64,000 nucleotides of DNA from Sipunculus nudus. Lineage: Eukaryota; Annelida; Sipuncula; Golfingiida; Sipunculidae. The notes below the pieces were generated by a model. It ran no database searches. It saw nothing but the letters and a program-made list of their open reading frames with translations, and was not told where the DNA came from. Shown here in pieces: positions 1 through 9,291 of this stretch (position 1 is the first letter of the stretch; every line of letters starts with the position of its first letter). The position numbers were made by a program, and so were the translations under genes. Where the stretch lies: NCBI GenBank assembly GCA_026874595.1, contig CM049316.1, forward strand, positions 42,111,695 to 42,175,694. Direction: 5' to 3'.

Positions 1-502
1 TTGAAAATCTTGTTCCAACTTAGTGCCATTTCAAGCCAGGAAATTTAAGAATGAGGAAATTCCTAATTCCCATGTATGGGTTTTGTCATAAGTCATCAGT
101 AAACCAAGGTCAGCTGAGATAATTTCAGTAATCAATGAGTTTTAATGAGCCTAAAACAACCCCCCCCCCCCCCACACCCCCAAAAAAACCAAGGGACCCA
201 TGGGTCACTGTGCTCAGCTGAAGTTGACCTTGAAGGTAAAACATCTAAAATAATATCATTTGGAGATAAAGTCTAAGAGGAAAAGGTAATATAGGGCATG
301 GCTGGTTGACATGATTGGTTTATATTGATAAGTAAGAAATTGTTCAAATAATATTTTGTGACCAAACCATGCAGTTCCTAATGTTAAAATTGAAGCATGT
401 GAGCGGTTTGTGACCATAAGATGAATATTAATACCATGATCACTGATTGGTTTTTGATAAACTTTTGACAGTTAAGTAGTTTACACATTTGTTAAATTGC
501 AC

Positions 503-547
<45 letters not shown>

Positions 548-842
548 TACACATATAATTAAATATATGTTTTTTTTCTATTTTATAAAATGTATACAGT
601 TGAAATATAACAGATGGAAGGACTTGGTTGTGGTGGGGGGGGGGGGGGGGGGGGACAGTATGGGGTGGTGATAGGAGAATAACTGTACACCTGTCACAGC
701 AGGGGACAAAGCCAGTGACTGCAATAGAGCCTCAAGAAAAATTCAATAACTAGCCTAATTTTCAAGCTTTTATTTTCAAATTTCAGATTTAAACAGATTT
801 AATACTTAAATACAAAATTTTTCATGTAAAGTGAGTAAATAT
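1..842. repeat. Left part of dispersed repeat family R, with simple repeats
   Basis: No gene is visible. From about 188 the sequence matches the start of the element at 33734-36372 (shared AAGGGACC, GGGTCAC and GCTCAGCTGA words). It holds a C run at 160-173, a TA microsatellite at 507-542 and a G run at 635-654. The LTR retrotransposon has inserted into this copy; the repeat resumes at 5597 and ends near 6014 with AGTCAGCTGAGCTAAAAA. Confidence 0.6.
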
Positions 843-1575
843 TGTTGCATGGACGTCACCCGGACATCGGAGGATGGCGCCACGAAGTGGTGTGGCCGCC
901 CCCGTTTCCACGCTTATGGATCCACCCCGCTATCAGTGACTACTGACGCGCTTTTAGAAACATAAAAACTATTCTTGGACCATTCAGTACTGGTTTTGCA
1001 GTTCTGCCGGCGCTATCGTTTCTCTCAAGCAAAACCACAAACTTCTGCGGTTTTCACCCATTGTTGAAAACCTATAAAACGAACTCGCCTGCAGTACGAG
1101 GCGGGACTATTGACTTTGCTACGCCACGTTGCTGTTATCCCCGGGGACCGTGACCGTGGGCTCTTGGTCCCCAAGCCCACGGAATGCCATGAACCACGCC
1201 ATGAACTTTATTATTTAGGAAGAGGAGAGACTTTATGTTTGTTTGGTGCCACATGGATTAATACAGGACTTCAGTTTTGTGTGTGCCCGAATTATGTGTT
1301 GATGATGGACTTCAGTTTCTCGTATACCGGATTCAGTTAAGTATTTCGTTACAGTTCGTTATTTAGAGACTCAGTTTTCGTCAGAGACTTGGTTATAAAT
1401 TACGTTATGTATTGACTATTATATTATTTGTGTATGAATGTAAATATTGTAATCTAGTAATATAGTACTGTTTTTGCACCCATATTTTGGTTACGTATTC
1501 ATTTGAAGAGAACGTGTCTGAGCATATGTGTTACGGTTCGGCCTGAGTTGTTTGGTGTGAAAAGGGACCGTAACA
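843..1575 (+). repeat. 5' LTR
   Basis: 733-bp direct repeat, TG...CA ended, matching 4864-5596 almost base for base. It carries a TATAAAA-like box (CCTATAAAACG near 1070-1080), the probable U3/R promoter. The small open frame at 1110-1340 recurs identically placed in the other LTR and is not a gene. Confidence 0.93.
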
Positions 1576-1578
1576 TAA

Positions 1579-1594
1579 TGGCGACCGCGACGAG
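1579..1594 (+). promoter_or_regulatory. Putative primer binding site of the LTR retrotransposon
   Basis: TGGCGACC begins three bases downstream of the 5' LTR, the position and TGG start expected of a sequence that pairs with a tRNA 3' end. The specific tRNA was not identified. Confidence 0.55.
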
Positions 1595-1760
1595 ACACTG
1601 TATTTCGTAATAACGGCTACATTTGGATGTAAAATTTCACAGTGGTCTCTATAACTTCTAGTTATTGAACTAGTATTTAACTACAATTGAACCCGTATAT
1701 TTCTCAGACACGTTTGAACTCGTATATTTCTCAGACACGTTATCTTGATATTTTGCAAAT

Positions 1761-3608
1761 ATGTGTACGGAATTTAAACCAAATGAAATTATACCACAAT
1801 TAAGAGAAAATAGGAGCTTATTGTATACATTAAAGAAAATTGAACTTGAAATTATTGCTCTACATTTAAATATTGACATCATGGATGTATACACTGTAGA
1901 GGGTTTAAGAAATGTACTTAAGAAATCATTATATGGTGATGTAGAAAGTAAAGAGGAATCTGATTTGGAGGAAAAACCTATTAAGGAACCTCTTGGGGCA
2001 ACAGCTATTGACCCGATAGAACTAGAATTGAGAAAGTATGAACTTAAATTGAAATATGAAGCTCAAGCTCAAGTTGAAATAGAAATCCGTAGATGTGAAA
2101 TCGAAAGAGAAACACAAATTAAGTTGAAAGAGTTAGAGTTACAAAATCCTCAAAATCGTAAAGCACATGAGCCGTCTGAATTCCTATTCAGAAATTCGAC
2201 AAAATTACCTCCCTTCAATGAAAATGAAGTGGAGCGTTATTTCATTTATTTTGAACGGGTGGCCACTTTAATGGCTTGGCCTAAAGGCCAGTGGACCCTG
2301 TTGTTACAAAGCGTTCTGGTTGGTCGCGCACAGGACGTTTACACTGCGCTCACAGACGAACAATGCAGGGATTACGACACTGTAAAAGAGGTAATTCTGA
2401 GAGCCTATGAATTAGTCCCCGAAGCGTATCGCTTAAGATTTAGGAATACCACAAAAAGAGAATATAAACTCATGTCAAATATATTTGCCCAGGTTATGGC
2501 AGAGCTAGGCATAAAACACTACAAATCCAGTGCCTACCATCCTGAGAGTCAAGGTGCTCTAGAGCGATTTCATCAAACTCTCAAAAACATGATTAGAGCT
2601 TATTGTCTTGACACTGGGAACCAGTGGGATGAGGGTTTACCCTTTTTGATATTTGCAGCCCGAGAAGCAGTGCAAGAAAGCTTAGGGTTTAGCCCTTTTG
2701 AATTAGTGTATGGGCACTGTGTAAGAGGCCCCCTGGCGGTGTTAAAAGACACTTGGATGGAAAACAGTTCTCAAAGTAGCTTGTTAAAATATGTTCAGGA
2801 ATTCAAGGAGAAATTAAGTAGGGCAAATGAAATCGCCCAAGAACATTTAAAGAAAGCCCAAAACAAAATGAAAGTATGGTATGACAAAAAGACGACAAAA
2901 AGAGAATTTAAACCTGGTGATAAAGTTCTGGTTTTATTCCCAATTCCAGGACATCCCCTGCAAGCAAAATACTCTGGACCATACAAAGTTGTTGAGAAGA
3001 AATCAGATTTGAATTATGTGATTGATACTCCTGATCGTAGAAAGTCGCAACAACTTTGTCATATAAATATGTTGAAAGAATATCATGACAGATCAGCGGA
3101 AACATGTCAAACTAGTCCTCCCCAAACAAACTTGGTACTCATTAAAGAAACTGAAAAAAATGCCGAGGATGTTCTCATGAAGAAAACTGAACATCCTGTA
3201 AAACTGAACAACTCTGATATTTTAAATAATTTAGATCAGAAATTGTCACACTTGGATTTCGATCAGTTATCAGAGTTGAAGGACATCCTGCTAAATTATG
3301 ACTCTTTATTTCCTGATGTCCCCAGTAGAACTAATGTACTACAGCATGATGTAGACGTAGGAGATGCTTCCCCTATTAAACAGGCACCCTATAGAGCTGG
3401 TCCCCAAAAGTTACAAGCCATAAAGAATGAAATCAAGTATATGATAGAGAATGATATTATTGAAAACAGCAGTAGTGCCTGGAGTTCCCCTTGTTTGTTG
3501 ATAAAGAAGCCTGATATGACCTACAGATTTTGTACAGACTATCGAAAAGTTAACACTGTAACCATAACAGATACTTACCCCTTTGCCCAGAGTGGAAGAT
3601 TGCATTGA
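1761..3608 (+). pseudogene. Gag-integrase-RT(N-terminal) polyprotein of the LTR element, internally deleted
   Basis: 615 codons. Residues 1-130 are charged and helical. Residues 150-228 match the Gag (SCAN-like) core of Gypsy elements (FERVATLMAWP, YDTVKEVILRAYELVPEAYR). At about residue 229 the text jumps straight into the second half of an integrase core: SSAYHPESQGALERFHQTLK at about 257-276 contains the last catalytic acid (E268), then a C-terminal domain ending HINMLKEYH near 435-443. A linker follows and then the start of a Gypsy-type RT (SSSAWSSPCLLIKKPD, CTDYRKVN). Missing are the Gag zinc knuckle, protease, the integrase zinc-binding domain and the first two catalytic Asp. The frame ends at 3608 in a stop caused by a frameshift in the early RT. 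The protein is defective. Confidence 0.9.
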
Positions 3609-4629
3609 TAGGATTGGATCTGCTACGTATATTAGCAAGTTAGATCTGTTAAAAGGTTATTGGCAGGTACCTCTTACCGAACGGGCTAAGCAAATATCTG
3701 CGTTTGTAACGCCAAACGGTTTGTTCCAGTACAAAGTTATGCCCTTCGGAATGAAAAATGCGCCAGCCTGCTTCATGAGACTTATGAATTGTGTATTATC
3801 TGGCTTAGATAACTGTACTTGCTATATTGATGATGTTGTTGTATACAATCACAATTGGGAAGATCATAAACAAAGTTTGGTAGAACTCTTTGAGAGACTG
3901 AAAAAAGCAGGATTGACAGTTAATCTTGCCAAGAGTGAGTTTTGTCGTGCAACTGTAACATATTTAGGGCACGAAGTAGGTCAAGGTTGTGTAAAACCAA
4001 TTGCCAGTAAAGTATCCGCTATCGTAGAATTTCCAGTTCCTACTAATCGCAAGGAACTAATGCGATTCTTAGGAATGACTGGGTATTACAGGAAATTTTG
4101 TCAGAACTTTGCAGAAGTTGTAAATCCGTTAACGGACCTATTGAAAAAGGACAGAAAATTCCATTGGAATAAAAACTGTCAAAATGCTTTTGAAAGAGCC
4201 AAAGCTATATTACAAAGTGCACCTGTGTTACAGGCTCCAAATTTTGATAAACCGTTTTCTCTCATGACGGATGCCAGCGATTGCGGTGTAGGCGCTGTGC
4301 TCATCCAAGACGATGACTTTAACATAAGTCATCCGGTTTGCTACTATTCAAAGAAATTTTTACCTCATCAAAAGAATTATTCTACTATTGAAAAGGAAAC
4401 TCTGTCACTATTGATGGCGTTACATCACTTTGAAGTATATTTGGGCTCTACGCCGTATGATATAACTGTTTATACAGATCATAATCCCATAACATTTCTT
4501 CATAAAATGAAGAATAATAATCAGAGATTAATGAGATGGAGTCTAGCCCTGTCAGAGTTTAACCTAGTTATCAAACACATCAAGGGCTCCGATAACATAA
4601 TCGCTGATACGTTATCGAGACGTCATTAA
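3583..4629 (+). pseudogene. Reverse transcriptase and RNase H of the LTR element (frameshifted from upstream pol)
   Basis: Continues RT in a different frame from the upstream ORF; the two overlap over 3583-3608, where a one-base length change in the T run of CCCTTTGCCC would explain the shift. Its first codon is TTG, so it is not an independent gene. RT motifs in order: ISKLDLLKGYWQVPL (residues 17-31), MPFGMKNAPACF (53-64), catalytic YIDD (81-84), FLGMTGYYRKF near 160. RNase H follows with TDASDCGVGAVL, the TIEKETLSLL helix with its Glu, YTDHNPI and a C-terminal DNIIADTLSRRH. The stop is TAA at 4627. No integrase follows, so the integrase-first order is real for this copy. Confidence 0.92.
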
Positions 4630-4863
4630 TTTTGATCTGATGATTGACTCTTGCTATATCCTCGGACATGTTTTGTCCTTTGGAAGAGTTGTATTACATA
4701 TATTACATGTATTAAGATATTGCTGATTATACTATTTGTGATGATGATAATAAATTAGCTGTAAGAAGCATAAACTAATGCTTAAGATGTCAATCTACTC
4801 ATATACTCGTCATACAGTGCTAATGCTTTGCTCTCCTTACCTTCTTTCTTTTAAGGGTGGGGG
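4630..4863 (+). other. 3' untranslated spacer and polypurine tract of the LTR element
   Basis: 234 bp between the RNase H stop and the 3' LTR. It ends in TTTTAAGGGTGGGGG, the plus-strand priming site. No further ORF of note. Confidence 0.75.
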
Positions 4864-5596
4864 TGTTGCATGGACGTCACCCGGACATCGGAGGATGGCG
4901 CCACGAAGTGGTGTGGCCGCCCCCGTTTCCACGCTTATGGATCCACCCCGCTATCAGTGACTACTGACGCGCTTTTAGAAACATAAAAACTATTCTTGGA
5001 CCATTCAGTACTGGTTTTGCAGTTCTGCCGGCGCTATCGTTTCTCTCAAGCAAAACCACAAACTTCTGCGGTTTTCACCCATTGTTGAAAACCTATAAAA
5101 CGAACTCGCCTGCAGTACGAGGCGGGACTATTGACTTTGCTACGCCACGTTGCTGTTATCCCCGGGGACTGTGACCGTGGGCTCTTGGTCCCCAAGCCCA
5201 CGGAATGCCATGAACCACGCCATGAACTTTATTATTTAGGAAGAGGAGAGACTTTATGTTTGTTTGGTGCCACATGGATTAATACAGGACTTCAGTTTTG
5301 TGTGTGCCCGAATTATGTGTTGATGATGGACTTCAGTTTCTCGTATACCGGATTCAGTTAAGTATTTCGTTACAGTTCGTTATTTAGAGACTCAGTTTTC
5401 GTCAGAGACTTGGTTATAAATTACGTTATGTATTGACTATTATATTATTTGTGTATGAATGTAAATATTGTAATCTAGTAATATAGTACTGTTTTTGCAC
5501 CCATATTTTGGTTACGTATTCATTTGAAGAGAACGTGTCTGAGCATATGTGTTACGGTTCGGCCTGAGTTGTTTGGTGTGAAAAGGGACCGTAACA
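4864..5596 (+). repeat. 3' LTR
   Basis: Second 733-bp LTR, followed by ATAT and then the continuation of the interrupted dispersed repeat. Confidence 0.93.
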
Positions 5597-6014
5597 ATAT
5601 TTTTCCTGAATTTTTTACAAAGTCCATTATGTTCGGGCCTATAACTTTATAAAATTAGACTTAATAGACATAATTTCTGGCATGTATATAGGAAATATAT
5701 AGGAAAATAATTCTGGAAAATATTAAGAAAAACAGAAAAGTGGTTTTGATATTAGGCAGTCCTGAAGTGTGATAATGGGTTTTAAATTGAGATTTGAGGT
5801 TTTCCCTTAATATCTCGAAGGAACAAAGTTATACTGACCCAATTTTTGGTATGGTAGGAGATTTTTGGGACATCTAATGGTATTCCAAATTTTGGATTCG
5901 TAGGTCTAATGGTTCAGAATGTGCCAGTCTAATGGTCGGACAGACGGATGGACGCACAACAGACAATGGACCACGACTATAGCTCAGATGACTTACAGTC
6001 AGCTGAGCTAAAAA
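5597..6014. repeat. Right part of dispersed repeat family R
   Basis: Resumes the repeat broken by the LTR element. It matches 35270-36372, including the TTTTTTACAAAG...CATTATGTT...GGGCC block, a GACGGACGG-type stretch and the terminal TATAGCTCAGATGACTT...GTCAGCTGAGCTAAAAA. No coding capacity. Confidence 0.7.
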
Positions 6015-6390
6015 TTATACACAAATAATATATGGATACAATCAGGTGAATACTTGTTTTTTTATGAAGACTTGACAAGAAACTGTAATCTGAATTGGGA
6101 TATGCTACAACTCTCCTAAACTCCTAATGATTAATTTACTTTTTCACATTTTGTCTCTAAAAAATACAGACATGTACACTTCCCTTACATATAACTGTCC
6201 TTAAAGGTAGGATATATGACTAGGGGAGGGGTTCCTTTATCAGGGATTGAAAATTGTTGTGGGTATTTGTTCTACAGTCATCATCGTCAGTCTTAGGTGG
6301 AAGGGAAACCCTTGAAATTTAAAGGCAACTGACACTGCCAGTAAACATATGAAACTTTCTGTTTCAACCTTACTATACATTTTGTATTGT

Positions 6391-7560
6391 AAACTAGAAT
6401 ACGGGTAGACAACAAGCGACTACGTCTATACGCCGAAACCACAGTGGGACAGGTGGAGTGAGGCATGGATTGATTTGCAAGGGGAAATAGAGAGAGGTGT
6501 GTTGCATATTAGCATGGATGTCTGAGCATGGACACCTGAAATGTGTATTTAGGTGGCGCCACCTGCCAAAAAATCCGGAAAGTTATCAAAGTTGTATATA
6601 CATGCAAAATTTTAGGCAGACAAGTCAAACCACTGCAGAGATATGAGTGATTTCATCCCACGGCAGACAGACGGACAGAAGCTGTGCAAAAATGGTTCCA
6701 GGTGGCGCCACTAGTTTTGCGTATGATAGAGAGCTATGTAAGATCTACACACATGCAAAATTTCAGGAGGATACATCAAATCAGTCCTGAGATATAAGCC
6801 TGGATGTCTGTAGCCTGAACATAAAAGGAGGTGCGCCAACTGCCATAAAATCAAGAAAGCTATCAAAGATGTATATACATGCAAAATTTTAGGCAAACAA
6901 GTCAAACCACTGACCAGATATGAGTGATTTTGTCCCACGGCAGACAAACAGACAGCAGCTGTGCAAAATGGTTGCAGGTGGCACCACCAGTTTTGCGTAT
7001 GATAAAGAGCTATGTGAGATCTATGCGAGATCTATACACATGCAAAATTTCAGAAGTATACGTCAAACCAGTCCTGAGATATAAGCCTGGATGTCTGCAA
7101 CCTGACGTGAATGTAGGTGGCGCCACCTGTCATAAAATAAAGGAAGCTTTCCAGGATGAATACACAACAAAATTTCAGGTGGATAAGTCCGTTCACTGCA
7201 GAGATATGAGTGATTTTATCCCAGGGCAGATGAACAGATGGACACTGTGCAAAAAATGGTTGCAGGTGGTGCCTCCATTTGTGCAAATTTTTTTTCCTGA
7301 TTGGTCAAACGAGTCTAAAGATATGAGGGTTATTGTGTCAAAACATACTCACAGATGGACACACTGGAGAGAGGAAAGGTCAGAGGTCAACACAAAATAT
7401 TTTGGCACCAGTTCGCATGTGACCTGATAATTGTGTTAATTTTTGGAAAAATCTGTCCAGTGGTCCCAGAGTTCTATTCTAGAAATGAACGCCTCCACTG
7501 CGGCGCTGGAACCCGGTCAAAAACATTGAATCCGCAAAACTTTGTTTTGGGGGATACAAT
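6391..7560 (+). mobile_element. GGCGCC-rich dispersed element, copy 1
   Basis: Begins AAACTAGAATACGGGTAG and ends with TCCGCAAAAC...GATACAAT. An inverted copy lies at 59021-59907, ending CTACCCATATTCTAGTTT. The interior is built of diverged units of about 150-165 bp, each centred on GGTGGCGCCACC or a decayed form and carrying CATGCAAAATTT and CAGACAGACGGACAG-like words. No transposase is seen; the open frames here are unlike any protein I know and are not credible genes. Confidence 0.65.
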
Positions 7561-8574
7561 TATTCTCATAATTCAGTTGCAGTCACTTTTTTTTTGGCTC
7601 AAACAATATCCTTCTTTGGTATTCTGACTGCCAACCCAGAAATTTATTCACACTTTGCCCTCCATTCCCTTAAAACAAACCTCAGATGAAGCAGAGTAAA
7701 GCTGCCACTTGCTGCAGGAACAACACAACATGTGCAGTTCAGATACTGCCAGTCCCTTAACTGAAATGCACCTATGTATATAAATTTGCATAATATGAAG
7801 AAAACTTGAAATTTAACTTGTCATGTAAATTTTGTAACAAGTTCAACATAACCATGGAAGCTCAAGAGTCCCTGGTAGATGCAGCTTGAGACTAAAAGGA
7901 AAATTAAGAAATTTACTAGAAATAATTCTACTTTCTATACCACAGTTAATTTCTGGATTTTTCCCAAGTGCCATCTTATACTGAGAACTATTTAATACAT
8001 CAATGACTCTAAGTAAATGTTCTGTAAATAAATCACTTTGTTCTCCTTTATAACTATTTGGCAGCAGGTGCTGTATTCTCTGATCAAAAACCCCTTTTCA
8101 TCAATTTATTTTTACAATACTTCTTTAGAAATCATTCCATGCGCAACTTAAACTTTTATCACAGATTTTTTGCAATATATGATTATTTAAGCAAGCATAC
8201 ATTAATGTTACTTTGCAACAGATATTGCTCGTCTTTGATGAGCTGCAAAAGTAATTGTGCCCTTTGAAAATTACACACCTGGGTGTCCTTATGATATAGG
8301 AGAGACCCGTGTGGAGTACCTCAAGTTTTTGTGAAGTTGATTCATACATGGATTATAGTGAAGTTATCTCTGTGTATTGTTAAAAGGTTCTGTTTTTTTT
8401 TTCATTTTCTTAACAGACAGTCTGAAATTCATGAATGGAAATGTTTTATTGTGTTAGGAGTTGCCAGAAATCTGCTACACATTTGTTCTGCTATTGCAGC
8501 AAAAATGGTTGGCTTTAGTGCATTTAAGAAAAAAAACACCAAAAGGATAGGGGTAGTGGAAGAGTACAGTAACC
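7561..8574. other. Intergenic or 3'-flanking sequence, no gene recognised
   Basis: Nothing conserved is recognised on either strand. On the minus strand, candidate AATAAA signals lie near 8106 and 8445; either could serve the FHA gene if its transcript extends this far. Not decisive. Confidence 0.4.
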
Positions 8575-9118
8575 TACCTTCAGAATAATCCAAGATACCC
8601 GGCACAATTTGAAGTAGTAACCTAACTTGAGGTATACTATGTAACATAACCTACCTTGAGGTGGCACTGTTCTATGCTGTTCAGTGTAACATTACCAGCC
8701 TCTACATGTAATCTTCTACACTGTCCAGTGTAACATTACCTTCCTTGAGGTGTAACCATATATATTGTAGTGTAATGTTTTCTTACTCAAGGTGTAAGCT
8801 ATGATGTCACATTACCTACCTTGAGGTGTAATATTCTACACTGAAATGTGTAACATTATCCACCTTGAGGTGTAATCTTCTATTTTGTCCAGTTTAACAA
8901 AACCTACCTTGAGGTGTAATCTTCTATGCTGTCTAGTGTAAAATTACCTACCTTGAAGTATAATTTTCTATGATGTCCAGAGTAACAAAACCTACCTTGA
9001 GGTGTAATTTTCTATGCTGTCTAGTGTAACATTACCTACCTTGAGGTATAATTTTCTATGCTGTCTAGTGTAACAAAACCTACCTGGAGGTGTAATCTTC
9101 TATGTTGTCTACAGTAAC
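8575..9118 (-). repeat. Minisatellite of about 43-46 bp derived from an exon-intron junction
   Basis: About ten to eleven diverged head-to-tail units. Read on the minus strand each contains GATTACACCTCAAG|GTAGGT followed by AATGTTACACTAGACAGCAT. The right-most unit lies inside the last visible exon of the FHA gene and supplies its final codons and junction. Units become less alike moving left, away from the exon. Confidence 0.85.
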
Positions 9119-9291
9119 ATTTGCTGCTGATTTCAGTATTCTTCTCCGCAGGGTTCCACTGTCTCCTGCTCCACTGTCTTGCTTGGATGTAGATGGTGTA
9201 ACTTCTGACTTAGGCGCATGTGGAGTTTCACTGACATGCTGCCTCCCACCATGCTTTGCCCTCAAACGATCCAGTAATGCTCGGGCAGAAC
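9080..9291 (-). CDS. FHA gene, last visible exon (C-terminus)
   Basis: Acceptor TTTGTAG at 9292-9298; phase 1 matches the preceding donor. It encodes about 69 residues beginning GSARALLDRLRAKHGG, with a Ser/Thr/Pro-rich middle and a basic RRRILKS patch, ending NVTVDNIEDYTSR and then TAG (9082-9080). The same bases read CCTCCAG|GTAGGT, a strong splice donor that would remove the stop. Both readings are viable: terminal exon, or internal exon with further exons to the left. The last about 13 codons are the founding unit of the adjacent minisatellite. Confidence 0.75.

Larger units (their letters stand above)
843..5596 (+). mobile_element. Ty3/Gypsy-type LTR retrotransposon, Gmr1-like domain order, internally deleted
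   Basis: A complete LTR-to-LTR copy. Two 733-bp LTRs begin TGTTGCATGG and end CCGTAACA. I could find only one difference between them (C versus T near 1147/5167), so the insertion is young. It is flanked by ATAT, or AATAT if the terminal A is shared. A likely primer binding site begins TGGCGACC at 1579, three bases after the 5' LTR, and a polypurine tract AAGGGTGGGGG abuts the 3' LTR. The coding order is Gag, integrase, reverse transcriptase, RNase H; canonical Ty3/Gypsy has integrase last, and integrase-first is the arrangement known for Gmr1-like elements. The Gag zinc finger, protease and N-terminal half of integrase are absent, and pol is frameshifted, so this copy is non-autonomous. No env-like gene is visible. 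Confidence 0.93.

Noticed and set aside
1110-5361. Identical small open frames at 1110-1340 and 5131-5361 as a duplicated gene
   Set aside because: They lie at the same place in the two LTRs and differ by one base; they are LTR sequence.
6924-7427. 167-codon plus-strand frame as a gene
   Set aside because: It lies wholly within tandem GGCGCC repeat units; the reading is repeat sequence and is not kept in the copy at 59 kb.
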